This document shows, in pieces, positions 33,991 through 45,229 of a stretch of DNA of 64,000 nucleotides. The stretch covers positions 2,723,463 to 2,787,462 of the forward strand of contig NZ_KB892705.1 in NCBI RefSeq assembly GCF_000373905.1, in the 5' to 3' direction. Position 1 is the first letter of the stretch. The number at the start of each line of letters is the position of its first letter. This stretch comes from Mycobacterium sp. 155. Lineage in GTDB: Bacteria > Actinomycetota > Actinomycetes > Mycobacteriales > Mycobacteriaceae. The notes under the pieces were generated by a model. The model worked only from the letters and a program-made list of their open reading frames with translations. It ran no database searches and was not told the origin of the DNA. A program made the translations under genes and the position numbers.

Positions 33991-34617
33991 CTGCCGGGTA
34001 TGCCGTCCGTCAAACCCGCACGCACCAGGCCCACCCGCGGCGAGGTTCGCGACCGAATCCTTGACGCAGCCCTGGAGGTGTTCGCCGCCGAAGGGTTCGC
34101 GGGCGCCACCATCGACGCGATCGGTCAGGCCGCGGGTTTCACCAAGGGCGCGGTGTACTCCAACTTCGAATCCAAGGACGACCTGTTCCTGGCATTGCTG
34201 GACCGCCAGTTCGAGACCCGGGGTGAGCTGATCGCGACGGCTTTCGACAACAACGGCGGTGACACGGCCGCCACCGCGCGGGCGTTGAGCCGATCCATGC
34301 TGGAGTCCATCCGCAATCAGAACGAGTACTACGTTGTCCTCACCGAATACTGGCTACGGGCCGTGCGCGATCCACAACTGCGCGACCGGCTTATCGCACG
34401 CCGCCGCACCGCCGTCCAGCAGGCACTGCAGGTCGTCAACAACGTCGCGACCGCGTTGCCGCGGCAGAATCTGCTGGCACTCGCCCAGCTCGTCGTCACG
34501 ATGTCGACGGGAGTCGCGATGGAGGAACTGCTCCAGCCCGGGACGATCGACGAGACCATGCTGGCACGCCTCATCGCCGCGTTGGTCGAAGCGGCGCCGG
34601 ACGCCGACGAGCAGTAG
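33982..34617 (+). CDS. TetR-family transcriptional regulator
   Basis: About 205-211 residues. An N-terminal helix-turn-helix ('RDRILDAALEVFAAEGFAGATIDAIGQAAGFTKGAVYSNFESKDDLF') precedes an all-helical ligand domain. In-frame ATGs at 33982, 33988 and 34000 are all possible. If the upstream palindromes are its operators, 34000 is the likeliest. It is divergent from the pseudo-ABC/YhgE module, the usual place for a repressor that responds to the exported compound. The ligand is unknown. Confidence 0.88.
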   Translation: MSMLPGMPSVKPARTRPTRGEVRDRILDAALEVFAAEGFAGATIDAIGQAAGFTKGAVYSNFESKDDLFLALLDRQFETRGELIATAFDNNGGDTAATARALSRSMLESIRNQNEYYVVLTEYWLRAVRDPQLRDRLIARRRTAVQQALQVVNNVATALPRQNLLALAQLVVTMSTGVAMEELLQPGTIDETMLARLIAALVEAAPDADEQ

Positions 34618-34718
34618 GACGCGTTTCGCCGACCTCTGAGACCGCAGCCCGGCCCACGGTCAGTGATGGCAATCCGCCGGGTAGTGCCGCATACCCGGAT
34701 GTGACGCCTTAAGGTGGC

Positions 34719-35273
34719 GTGATGCGCAGGAGAATGCTGATGCCTCTGGCGAGCGCGGTGATCGGCGTTGGTCTCGGTGTCGCCGGCGTGGCCGCGGCGG
34801 ACCCGCCGCCACCTCCGCCCCCTCCACCTCCGCCCCCGCTGAATCTCAATGCGCTTGCGCCGGTCAAACCGTCGGAGTTCGCGATGCAGAACGGTGAATA
34901 CTACGCATTCGCGGTGCCGGGCGATATCGCGTGCGCCATCAGCCGCACGTCCGGCAACTACGGCTGCACCGGCCCACTGCCCGCAGCTCCAGACGGGGCC
35001 AACGCGGTCACGGGTGGACAACAGGGGCCGCCCGGCTTCGTCAACGACAACCGGCCGCTGTTCGCCTTCGACGGGCTGCCCAACCGATTGCTGCCCGGGT
35101 CGCGCATCAGCTTCCGCAACGTGACGTGCGGGACCGACGGCACGGTGACGATGTGCAGCAACTCTTTTGACGGGGCAGGGTTCGTCCTGAGCCCCGGGGG
35201 CAGCTATGTCCTCGAGCCGAACAACCCGCTGCTGCTCAACACCGGCGAGGGACGCAACCCGTTCGCCAACTAA
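34719..35273 (+). CDS. Secreted protein with polyproline N-terminus
   Basis: 184 residues. A signal peptide ('MLMPLASAVIGVGLGVAGVAAA', cleaved before DPPP) is followed by a run of twelve Pro and a compact domain with four Cys ('GDIACAISRTSGNYGCTGP', 'NVTCGTDGTVTMCSNSF') that probably form two disulfides. The domain resembles small extracellular mycobacterial proteins of unknown role. GTG 34719 or ATG 34722 is the start. Its stop overlaps the stop of the convergent GMC oxidoreductase by 4 nt. Confidence 0.75.
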   Translation: MMRRRMLMPLASAVIGVGLGVAGVAAADPPPPPPPPPPPPLNLNALAPVKPSEFAMQNGEYYAFAVPGDIACAISRTSGNYGCTGPLPAAPDGANAVTGGQQGPPGFVNDNRPLFAFDGLPNRLLPGSRISFRNVTCGTDGTVTMCSNSFDGAGFVLSPGGSYVLEPNNPLLLNTGEGRNPFAN

Positions 35274-37021
35274 GCGGTTGTGTTGACCGGCTCGATCGGC
35301 AACCGCCGCAACGCACCCGGAGCATCGGTGGGCACCACGGGATGCAACGGGGCGACCGGGTCGAGCCGCTGATACGGCTCTCCCTGGGCCGGCCGGACGT
35401 CTTCCTGATCCTTGTTGGGCCACAGCGCCGCCGCCCGCTCTGCTTGTGCAGTGATCGAAAGAGACGGATTCACACCGAGATTCGCTGAGATCGCGGCGCC
35501 GTCGGCGACGTAGAGCGTTGGGTAGTTGTACACCCGCTGGTACGGGTCGATGACGCCGTGTTCGGCATCGGCACCGATCGCGGCACCGCCGAGGAAGTGC
35601 GCGGTCAGCGGGATGTTGAACAGTTCACCCCAGGTACCGCCCGCGATGCCGCCGACTTTTTCCGCCATCCGCCTGGTGAACTCGTTGCCGACCGGGATCC
35701 ACGTCGGATTCGGTTCTCCGTGGCCCTGTTTGGACGTCAACACCCGCCGGCCCCCCGGCCCGCGTCTGGTAAAGGTGGTGATCGAGTTGTCCAGATGCTG
35801 CATCACCAAGGCGATGACCGTCCGTTCACTCCAGCGAGCCGGGTTCAGCAGCCGGATCAGCAGCGCAGGCTGCTCACGGCCTTGGTCCAGGAACTGGCGC
35901 CAGCGCGGCACATCGGTGCCGCCCGGGCCGGCGCCGTCGGTCATCAGCGTCTGCAGCAGGCCCATCGCATTGGACCCCTTGCCGTACCGCACCGGCTCGA
36001 CGTGGGTGTCGGCGGTGGGATGTACCGACGATGTGATGGCCACACCATGGGTGAGATCCAGATCCGTTGGTACCGTGAGGGTTTGAGCTCCGACAATCGA
36101 CTCGGAGTTGGTGCGGGTCAGCACGCCCAGCCGATCGGACAGCCTGGGCAGTTTGCCGGTGTCACGCATCTTGAAGAGCAGCTTCTGCGTGTTGTACGTG
36201 CCCGCCGCCAGGACCAGATGCGACGCGGTGAAAGTCTTGCGGTGACGACGCAGCTTGCTGCCCGTCTTCACTGTGCCGACCTCCCACAGACCGTCGTGCC
36301 GCTGCTCGAATCCGGTGACCGTGGTCATCGGATGCACTTGCGCACCAGCCGATTCGGCGAGGCCGAGGTAGTTCTTGACCAAGGTGTTCTTGGCGCCGTG
36401 GCGGCAGCCCGTCATGCACTCGCCGCATTCCAGGCACCCGGTACGGGCGGGCCCCGCGCCACCGAAGAACGGATCGGGCACAGTCCTGCCCGGGGTCTTC
36501 TCGCCGTCAGGCCCGAAGAACACACCAACAGGAGTGGCGACGAAGGTGTCCCCGCATCCCATGTCGTCGGCGACCTCTTTGACGATGCGGTCGGCATCGG
36601 TGAAGGTCGGGTTCTTCACCACGCCGAGCATGCGTTGCGCCTGCTCGTAATGGGGCATGAGCTCGGCACGCCAGTCGGTGATGCCCTTCCACTGCGGATC
36701 GTTGAAGAACGGCTCCGGCGGCACGTACAGCGTGTTGGCGTAGTTCAGCGATCCGCCACCGACGCCGGCGCCGGCCAGGATCATTACGTTGCGGAGCAGG
36801 TGGATACGCTGGATGCCGTACATGCCCAGCTGCGGCGCCCACAGGAACTTACGCAGGTCCCACGAGGTCTTGGCAAAGTCAGCGTCGGCGAACCGTTGAC
36901 CGGCCTCCAGTACACCGACGCGATAACCCTTTTCGGTCAGCCGCAGCGCGCTGACGCTGCCACCGAACCCGGAGCCGATAACCAGGACGTCGTAGTGAGA
37001 GTTCGAAGAGTCACTCCGCAT
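35270..37021 (-). CDS. choD: GMC-family oxidoreductase (ChoD/Rv3409c-like)
   Basis: 583 residues with an N-terminal FAD fold ('VLVIGSGFGGSVSALRLTEKGYRVGVLEAG'). A Cys-rich segment 'GCLECGECMTGCRHGAKNT' occurs near 195-215, and the C-terminal GMC motif is 'VADGAAISANLGVNPSLSITAQAERAA'. The mycobacterial orthologue was named cholesterol oxidase, but this subgroup differs from secreted cholesterol oxidases, and the true substrate is unsettled. The position beside guaB3 matches M. tuberculosis. ATG 37021 is the start. Confidence 0.88.
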   Translation of the reverse strand: MRSDSSNSHYDVLVIGSGFGGSVSALRLTEKGYRVGVLEAGQRFADADFAKTSWDLRKFLWAPQLGMYGIQRIHLLRNVMILAGAGVGGGSLNYANTLYVPPEPFFNDPQWKGITDWRAELMPHYEQAQRMLGVVKNPTFTDADRIVKEVADDMGCGDTFVATPVGVFFGPDGEKTPGRTVPDPFFGGAGPARTGCLECGECMTGCRHGAKNTLVKNYLGLAESAGAQVHPMTTVTGFEQRHDGLWEVGTVKTGSKLRRHRKTFTASHLVLAAGTYNTQKLLFKMRDTGKLPRLSDRLGVLTRTNSESIVGAQTLTVPTDLDLTHGVAITSSVHPTADTHVEPVRYGKGSNAMGLLQTLMTDGAGPGGTDVPRWRQFLDQGREQPALLIRLLNPARWSERTVIALVMQHLDNSITTFTRRGPGGRRVLTSKQGHGEPNPTWIPVGNEFTRRMAEKVGGIAGGTWGELFNIPLTAHFLGGAAIGADAEHGVIDPYQRVYNYPTLYVADGAAISANLGVNPSLSITAQAERAAALWPNKDQEDVRPAQGEPYQRLDPVAPLHPVVPTDAPGALRRLPIEPVNTTA

Positions 37022-37108
37022 GATTTCAGTATGACCCTACCGGCAGGTAACTAGCTAGACAGGAAGGCCTAACTTGTAAAGAACGACCGTCCGCGAGCTC
37101 GGCGGATA

Positions 37109-38254
37109 TTAGGACCCGACGGTCAAGCCGACCTTCTGAAACTCCTTGAGATCGCAGTACCCGGCCTTGGCCATGGCCCGACGCAGTCCGCCGACGAGGT
37201 TCAGCGAGCCGAACGGGTCATCCGAAGGTCCGTTGAGCACGGTCTCCAACGCCGGCCGCTCCCCCAGCGCAATCTGCAGCAGTGCGCCGCGCGGCAGCGA
37301 CGGGTGCGCCGCGGCGGCCGGCCAGAACCAGCCGTCCCCCTGCGCCTCCGCGGCAACCGAAAGTGGCGTGCCCAGCACCACTGCATCGGCGCCGCACGCA
37401 ATTGCCTTGGCCAGATCGCCCGATGTGTGGATGTCGCCGTCGGCCAGCACATGCACGTAGCGGCCGCCGGTTTCGTCGAGGTACTCCCGGCGTGCGGCGG
37501 CCGCATCGGCGATCGCCGTGGCCATCGGCACGCTGATACCCAACACCTCGTCGCTGGTGGTGACGCCCTGTGTGGAGCCGTAGCCGACGATGACACCGGC
37601 CGCACCCGTGCGCATCAAGTGCAGGGCGGTGCGGTGGTCCAGGACGCCGCCCGCCACCACCGGGACATCGAGCTCGGAGATGAACTTCTTCAAATTGAGA
37701 GGCTCACCGGCGCCGTCATCCTTGGCGACCCGCTCGGCCGAAATGATGCTGCCCTGGATGACCAGCAGGTCGATACCGGCAGCCACCAGGGCGGGCGTCA
37801 GCGCTTGGGCATTCTGGGGGCTGACCCGGACTGCGGTCGTCACCCCGGCCTCCCGGATGCGGGCCACCGACTGTCCCAGCAGCTCCGGGTTCAGCGGTGC
37901 CGCATGCAGTTGCTGCAGCAGCCGGATCGCCGCCGACGGCTCATCGGAAGCCGCCGCCTTCTCCAAGACCTGGGCGATCTTCTCCTCGACATCGGCGTGC
38001 CTACCGATCAGACCCTCACCGTTGAGCACACCCAGCCCACCGAGGCGCCCGAGTTCGATGGCGAATTCGACCGACACCAGCGCGTCCGTGGGATGGGCGA
38101 CGACGGGAATCTCGAACCGGTAGGCGTCCAGCTGCCAGGTCGTCGACACATCCTTCGACGACCGGGTGCGCCGTGACGGCACTATGTTGATGTCGTTGAG
38201 TTCATAGGTCCGGCGGGCGGTTCTGCCCATGCCAATTTCGACCATGTCACGCAT
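37109..38254 (-). CDS. guaB3: IMP dehydrogenase-like protein GuaB3
   Basis: 381 residues, a CBS-less IMPDH-like TIM barrel: 'YELNDINIVPSRRTRSSKDV', 'GRLGGLGVLNGEGLIGRH', 'GAAGVIVGYGSTQGVTT' and 'LADGDIHTSGDLAKAIACGADAVVLG'. The catalytic Cys loop of true IMPDH is absent, in line with the view that GuaB3 is not the main IMPDH of mycobacteria. ATG 38254 has GAGAGGG six nt upstream. It lies 43 nt downstream of guaB2 in the same direction. Confidence 0.93.
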   Translation of the reverse strand: MRDMVEIGMGRTARRTYELNDINIVPSRRTRSSKDVSTTWQLDAYRFEIPVVAHPTDALVSVEFAIELGRLGGLGVLNGEGLIGRHADVEEKIAQVLEKAAASDEPSAAIRLLQQLHAAPLNPELLGQSVARIREAGVTTAVRVSPQNAQALTPALVAAGIDLLVIQGSIISAERVAKDDGAGEPLNLKKFISELDVPVVAGGVLDHRTALHLMRTGAAGVIVGYGSTQGVTTSDEVLGISVPMATAIADAAAARREYLDETGGRYVHVLADGDIHTSGDLAKAIACGADAVVLGTPLSVAAEAQGDGWFWPAAAAHPSLPRGALLQIALGERPALETVLNGPSDDPFGSLNLVGGLRRAMAKAGYCDLKEFQKVGLTVGS

Positions 38255-38297
38255 GACGAGCCCTCTCTTTGCGTGTGCTTCGGCGCGCTAGCGCTCG

Positions 38298-40405
<2,108 letters not shown>

Positions 40406-40415
<10 letters not shown>

Positions 40416-41593
40416 CCGCCGCCGGCTGTATCGGGTAATCCGGGAGCCTCTATGACCGAGGTCGCCGGTAGCTGAGGCCGATTGGCCTGCCCTGGCTGGT
40501 CAAGGGCGCCCTGTCGCTGTTGAGGCACGTCCTGACCGGGCTGCTCCGCGCCGTCACCCCCACTTGTCGAGCCTCCGCGCGCCGGGCCGGTCACAGTTGG
40601 TTCGGCCGCCGAAGGAACGCTCACGGTAGGCAGGGTCGTGGTCTGGGTATGCGTCGGTGATGACACCACCGACGAGGCGACCGAGGACGGCGTGGCTTCC
40701 TCGCGCGGACTGGACGACGACGGGGCCGCCGTACTCGGCGACGTGACCGGCGACGACGTGGTGACCGATGCCGAGGTCCCGGTCGATGTGGACCTCGACG
40801 GGGTCGGGGACGACGAAGACGACGACGTATCGGACGGCGACGTGGTGGTCTCCTCCGGCGTCGACGAGCTCGTGCCCGACGGCGTGCTGGTCGGTGACGT
40901 GTTCGTCGGTGCAGACGTGTCGGACTCGCTCGTCGTGCCGGATGTGCTGGTCTGCGGCGTCGACACCTCCGGCAGCACCACCGGCGGCGCGTTGGGCGGC
41001 ACCGTCGCGTTGGGGTCGCGATTCTCGACCTTGACCGACAACTGCTGCAACTGATCGACCAACTGCTGCTTGCGCTCGGCGTCGTTGACCGTCGCCACCG
41101 TGGTGGTGATGGTGCTCAGCTTCTCCTGTGCGGCCTGCCACTGGCCCTGGTCGATGAGCTGCTGGACCTGCGCCAACTCAGCCGAGGCAAGCTCGACCTT
41201 GACGTCCCGGGTGGGTCGGTCGCCGAACATCACGGTGCGCATGCCGTAAAGCGCGTCGCCGGGACCTGCACCGTAGACGGCCGCACCGAACCCGCCCAGG
41301 CACAACACTGCCGCGGCCACCGATCCGACCAACGCCAACGGCAGCCGCGACCACCTGCGCGGCGTTCCGCGGTTCAGAGCCGAGATCGCGTCGCGGGTCG
41401 TCACGACACCTGACGTCGGACGCCGTGCCTCGTCACGCCACCCTGCAAGCAGCTGGGCCAGCTCGGCCTCGGCAGAGTCCGTCGCGTATACCGGGCGGTC
41501 CAGCGAGAGCGCCTCGATGAACCGGTCGGTGCGGTTGATCTCGTTCAGTGAGGGATCGCCACCATTGGACGTCCAGCGGCCGAAGTCAGGCAT
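40406..41593 (-). CDS. rsdA: Anti-sigma-D factor
   Basis: About 395 residues. The N-terminal cytoplasmic part ('NRTDRFIEALSLDRPVYATDSAEAELAQLLAGW') holds SigD without a zinc motif, as known for RsdA. One membrane helix ('LALVGSVAAAVLCLGGFGAAVYG') crosses near residue 90-110. A helical stalk 'AELAQVQQLIDQGQWQAAQEKL' precedes about 200 residues of Ser/Thr/Pro-rich external sequence, longer than in M. tuberculosis (299 in total). Regulated proteolysis releases SigD. ATG 41593 or GTG 41599 overlaps the sigD stop, giving coupling. Confidence 0.92.
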
Positions 41594-42164
41594 AGTCACG
41601 TCCCGTCGCCATGACTTCCGACTTCAGCCGACTCAGCGCCCGGTGCTGGGCCACACGGACCGCGCCGGCGGTGCTGCCGACGGCTTCTGCGGTCTCCTCG
41701 GCGCTCATGCCGACCACCACCCGCAGGATCAGGATCTCGCGTTGCTTCTCCGGCAGCACCGACAGCAGCTTGGCCATCCGCGCCGAGGATTCGGCGTCGA
41801 GAGCCGACTGTTCCGGGCCGGCTTCCAGCGAGTAGCGCTCCGGCACCGCATCGGTGGGGTCAGCCCGATTCCGGGCTGCCGCGCGATGCGCGTCGGCAAC
41901 CTTGTGCGCGGCGATGCCATACACAAACGCCAGGAAGGGTCGCCCCTGATCCTTGTAGCGCGGCAGCGCCGTAATGGCGGCCAAGCACACCTCCTGCGCA
42001 ACGTCATCCGCTGAAAGACCACTTCGTTCGGTCATGCCGACCCGTGCCCGGACGTACCGAACGATGATCGGCCGGATGATCTCCAGGACTTCCTGAAGCG
42101 CATTCCGATCGCCGGCCACAGCTTCAGCAACGACAGCGTCGAGACGGTCTCCCGAACTTGTCAT
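41586..42164 (-). CDS. sigD: ECF RNA polymerase sigma factor SigD
   Basis: 192 residues. Region 2 ('RPIIVRYVRARVGMTE ... DDVAQEVCLAAITALPRYKDQGRPFLAFVYGIA') recognises the -10 element. Region 4 ('LLSVLPEKQREILILRVVVGMSAEETAEAVGSTAGAVRVAQHRALSRLK') has the -35-binding helix-turn-helix. SigD controls ribosomal, lipid and stationary-phase genes in mycobacteria and is held by the membrane anti-sigma encoded just downstream. ATG 42164 gives a normal ECF length. Confidence 0.95.
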   Translation of the reverse strand: MTSSGDRLDAVVAEAVAGDRNALQEVLEIIRPIIVRYVRARVGMTERSGLSADDVAQEVCLAAITALPRYKDQGRPFLAFVYGIAAHKVADAHRAAARNRADPTDAVPERYSLEAGPEQSALDAESSARMAKLLSVLPEKQREILILRVVVGMSAEETAEAVGSTAGAVRVAQHRALSRLKSEVMATGRDYA

Positions 42165-42254
42165 CGTGAGCGATATCTCCAGCGTTACTCGGCACCGACA
42201 CTCGCAGGCGCTTGGTTGAGCTAAACAATAACGATCGGCGCGGGGCGACCGGGA

Positions 42255-43064
42255 TCAGTCGCCGGACCAGACCCCGCCCCTGCGACGCACTGTATCGGCG
42301 CACCCGCCGCGGATCGCTCCGAGTTGCGCAGGTGAGTGGGCTGCGCTGCCGATGTCGGCCAGCAGACACGCCAGCGCCCACCGTAACGGGATCAGACCGA
42401 ATTTCTCGGTCGCCAACAGCGCAGCGTCGGCCACGGCGCGGGCCCGGTCCAACTGTCCGGCGCTGCACAGGGCAGCGGCCAGGACGACATCGGACTTCAC
42501 CGCGTGGCGCGCAGACGGGTAGCCGGCGGCGACCTCGATTCCCTGTTCGGCATGTGTGACCGCCCGGGTTCCGTCGCCGCACATCATGGCCAGCTCGGCG
42601 CTGACCCATGCCAGCCGCACCGCGGGGCGCCCGCTGCGGTCACCCACAATCGAGCGAGCCCGATCCAGCAACCGCGCCGACATTGAGAACCGGCCCACGC
42701 CGAGCGCATCTGCGGCCAAACCGATCAATGCGTCGGCGGGTGCCTCGGGATCGGCGGAGCCATCTCCTCCGCTGTGGGCCCATGCTTGTCCGTCTGCGGC
42801 ACGGGCCCGGTCGTGCCCCCCGAGCTGACGCAAGAACGACGCCCGGGTGCTGTGGCTAAGCGACAGCAACGGTCCGGATCCGACGCTGCGGTCGATGACG
42901 GACAGTTCGGCCAGCGCACTGCCGTAGCGGCCCTGGCCTCCGGCGGCCACGGCACGCAACCATCGGTCGCGCGCCGTCGTGGCAGTCGGCAGCGGCCAGC
43001 GTCCCGGATCGTCTCCGAACGCGGCGTTCGCCAGCACGGTTGCTGCGTCAGTGATGCTGCTCAT
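42255..43064 (-). CDS. Conserved TPR-like protein (Rv3415c-like)
   Basis: 269 residues of paired helices with tetratricopeptide-like spacing, for example 'ARDRWLRAVAAGGQGRYGSALAELSVID', 'LIGLAADALGVGRFSMSARLLDRARSIV' and 'LAAALCSAGQLDRARAVADAALLATEKFG'. Same order as Rv3415c between sigD and whiB3. No enzyme motif; an adaptor role is inferred. The 90-nt gap to sigD could hold the sigD promoter. Confidence 0.85.
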   Translation of the reverse strand: MSSITDAATVLANAAFGDDPGRWPLPTATTARDRWLRAVAAGGQGRYGSALAELSVIDRSVGSGPLLSLSHSTRASFLRQLGGHDRARAADGQAWAHSGGDGSADPEAPADALIGLAADALGVGRFSMSARLLDRARSIVGDRSGRPAVRLAWVSAELAMMCGDGTRAVTHAEQGIEVAAGYPSARHAVKSDVVLAAALCSAGQLDRARAVADAALLATEKFGLIPLRWALACLLADIGSAAHSPAQLGAIRGGCADTVRRRGGVWSGD

Positions 43065-43493
43065 CGGTTTCCGACGCTATCAATGTCCCGCAAATACGGG
43101 GTCTGCGGGAACCATACCGCCAGGCACCGCCCAAAAGATATTGTCGAGTCTGCATCGGTTAACAATGGATGCACGCGACGTTAATGAATGTCAACCAGCC
43201 GCCTGACGTTACGAATGCCGCGTGCCGTCGTAGCGGTTCCGAACAGCACAAACGTCATCGCGCCGAGCACGCAGCAACACCGTTCCCGCAGCGCGCGCAT
43301 CTCAATGATGAACGTGATGTAAATTCTCGACCTGCGGATATGTCACGGAGCACACGCTCAGACTATTGACGCGAATTAATGAACGCCCCTAGTTTATGTG
43401 CACGAGTAGTCATCGGCGACATGTGCTCAGTTCGGTTCCACCAACTCACGCACGCTCACATAATCGGAATGGGCGTGCAGAGAGGGGCTTTCC
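43065..43493 (+). promoter_or_regulatory. Long whiB3 upstream region with a candidate promoter
   Basis: 429 nt without a credible gene, AT-richer than its surroundings. TTGACG (43366-43371) and TAGTTT (43390-43395), 18 bp apart, form a plausible sigma-A-type promoter with a leader of about 90 nt before whiB3. No riboswitch was recognised. Confidence 0.5.
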
Positions 43494-43784
43494 ATGCCAC
43501 AGCCGCAGCAGCTACCCGGACCCAATGCGGATATCTGGGACTGGCAGATGCAGGGACTTTGCCGGGGCGTCGATTCGTCGGTGTTCTTCCATCCCGACGG
43601 GGAACGTGGACGGGCCCGCGCCCAGCGCGAATCGCGCGCCAAGGAGATGTGCCGCAGCTGCCCCGTGATCATCCAATGCCGATCACATGCCCTCGCTGTC
43701 GCCGAGCCCTATGGCATATGGGGTGGGCTCAGCGAGTCCGAACGCGAACTCCTCTTGAAGCGGGGCATTCGCCGCACAGCCTGA
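43494..43784 (+). CDS. whiB3: WhiB3 iron-sulfur redox regulator
   Basis: 96 residues with the four WhiB cysteines C23, C53, C56 and C62 (C-x29-C-x2-C-x5-C) that ligate a 4Fe-4S cluster. The turn 'GIWGGLSESERELLL' and a basic tail 'KRGIRRTA' for DNA contact follow. WhiB3 of mycobacteria senses NO, O2 and redox state, binds SigA and steers lipid and redox metabolism. It is slightly shorter than the M. tuberculosis form because a few residues before the basic tail are missing. A strong terminator follows. Confidence 0.95.
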   Translation: MPQPQQLPGPNADIWDWQMQGLCRGVDSSVFFHPDGERGRARAQRESRAKEMCRSCPVIIQCRSHALAVAEPYGIWGGLSESERELLLKRGIRRTA

Positions 43785-43797
43785 CATCAGCAAACGA

Positions 43798-43836
43798 AAA
43801 AGGGCCCTCATTCCGCGGTGGAATGAGGGCCCTTTT
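43798..43836 (+). terminator. Intrinsic terminator after whiB3
   Basis: A perfect 17-bp stem: 'AAAAGGGCCCTCATTCC' (43798-43814) pairs with 43820-43836 across a 5-nt loop and ends in TTTTC. The A/T ends make it effective in both directions. Confidence 0.92.
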
Positions 43837-44033
43837 CGCACGCTCCGGATCTGATATCGCCGACAGCGGGCGACGGCTGCGCGCTGGCGGGACGGCAAAC
43901 CCCATCGAACCGACGGTGGTCTTGCGCGATTCGGCATCGTCGACGCTCAGCGGGCCGGCCCGGCGCGCCCCACAATCGGGCACGATCCGATGCAGCGGTG
44001 TTCAATCCGCGTCCGCCCGCCAAGGAGAGTTGC

Positions 44034-44180
44034 ATGACGACCGATGTGACCGTGACAGAAACCGGCTCGGGAACCTACACGCAGGAGATCACCGCCGGAA
44101 GCCACCGAATCATCGCCGAACGCTGCCCGGTACATCAGACGCTGACCTCGGAGGTACGCATCACCACGACCGCGGTGTGA
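44034..44180 (+). pseudogene. Internally deleted OsmC-family ORF (48 residues)
   Basis: The short frame starts 'MTTDVTVTETGSGTYTQEI' and 'TAGSHRIIA', the usual N-terminus of an OsmC/Ohr-type peroxidase. It jumps straight to 'ERCPVHQTLTSEVRITT', the usual C-terminus with its conserved Cys. A normal member has about 130-150 residues, so roughly 90 central residues, including the first active-site Cys, are missing while the frame is kept. AAGGAGAG lies just before ATG 44034. It may be a translated remnant or a repurposed small protein. Confidence 0.68.
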
Positions 44181-44223
44181 TCACCGGCTAGATCAACGCT
44201 GGCCTCTGGCCCCGCTGGGATCG

Positions 44224-44586
44224 TCAGGGAGTCGCGGGAAGTCCGCAGCGGTTGCGGAAGTCGACCGAGGGTTGTCTGATCCGCTGAAGATCGTCACGGA
44301 CTGTGGGGTTGGCTTCCAGATAACCCTGAACCTTGTTCGAGATTTGATCTTTGGGTTGACCCTTGAGACCGGTGAAGAAATCGTTGACGTCGGGGTGCTC
44401 GGTCAAATAGTTAGACGTGTCAAAGGTGACACCGGACATGACGCGCGCCATCTCAGCAGCCGTGCACGGCGGTGGTACCGGCGGTTCGGCGACGGCGGAC
44501 GCAGCGCCGAACAGCGCCAGGCCGGCCAGGACACCGGTACCGATCGCAGCGCCGATTGCGCGGTTTGTCAGACGGATTGGCAACAT
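44224..44586 (-). CDS. Exported hemophore-related heme-binding protein
   Basis: 120 residues. A signal peptide ('AIGAAIGTGVLAGLALFGAASAVA', cut before EPP) precedes the mycobacterial hemophore-like domain: 'CTAAEMARVMSGVTFDTSNYLTEHPDVNDFFTGL', 'YLEANPTVRDDLQRIRQPSVDFRNRCG', with two Cys probably bridged. The family includes Rv0203, which binds heme outside the cell and passes it to MmpL3/MmpL11. ATG 44586 was chosen because the signal peptide starts there. Confidence 0.85.
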   Translation of the reverse strand: MLPIRLTNRAIGAAIGTGVLAGLALFGAASAVAEPPVPPPCTAAEMARVMSGVTFDTSNYLTEHPDVNDFFTGLKGQPKDQISNKVQGYLEANPTVRDDLQRIRQPSVDFRNRCGLPATP

Positions 44587-44630
44587 ATTGGCTCCTTCAG
44601 CAGCTGGTCGACACTTCACGATGCGAATCC

Positions 44631-44933
44631 TCAACGTGGGCCGATACCACCACCCCCGCCGGGGCGACCCGGACCTCCCGGCCGTCCCGGGTTCCAAGCA
44701 ATGCCGAGATCCCAGTCGTTGCCGCAGTACCAGTCGTTTTCACAGGGATAGGGAACGACTGGCGTCGCAGCTACAGGTCCGCCATCCACGCCGCGCACAT
44801 CTCCTTGCGCGCATACGGTGGCGTAGCCCGAACTGGTGCAGTCGGCCTTCGCCGTCGGCGCGAAGGTAACCACCCCGATCGGCAACATCGCCATTGCCAA
44901 TCCTAAGACCAGGTAGCGCTGTCTTATCCGCAC
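44631..44933 (-). CDS. Small secreted Gly/Pro-tailed protein
   Basis: 100 residues with a signal peptide ('RYLVLGLAMAMLPIGVVTFAPTAKA', cut before DCTS). A short domain holds four Cys ('DCTSSGYATVCAQGDV', 'YPCENDWYCGNDWDLGI'), and the C-terminus is Gly/Pro-rich ('WNPGRPGGPGRPGGGGGIGP'). It is 44 nt upstream of the hemophore-like gene on the same strand, so the two may be co-transcribed. The function is unknown. Confidence 0.68.
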   Translation of the reverse strand: MRIRQRYLVLGLAMAMLPIGVVTFAPTAKADCTSSGYATVCAQGDVRGVDGGPVAATPVVPYPCENDWYCGNDWDLGIAWNPGRPGGPGRPGGGGGIGPR

Positions 44934-45229
44934 GGCCGCATCCCCTTATTTTGCAGTTAGGAGGGCTCGATGACCCGAATATACCGAGGTTATACGGCAT
45001 TTCCGGGACAGAGATACAAATCGACGCAATCGTAAACCGGGACGGCAATTATATTCCCCAACGCAATAAATTTGGCGTAGAGACCGCACGGGCACCGCCG
45101 GAGCTGGCAACGCCACATTGGCATGCGTGGTTGCCGGACCCCTTTCCCAAGCCCGTTCGGCGAGCTTCTGATGACCCTCTTCTGGAGCGCGCCGGAAACA
45201 CCCGCACCTGACGGACGGCACTTGCTCGG

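Noticed and set aside
43379-44191. 270-codon plus-strand frame covering whiB3 and beyond
   Set aside because: Out of frame with whiB3, runs through a strong terminator and has no family features.
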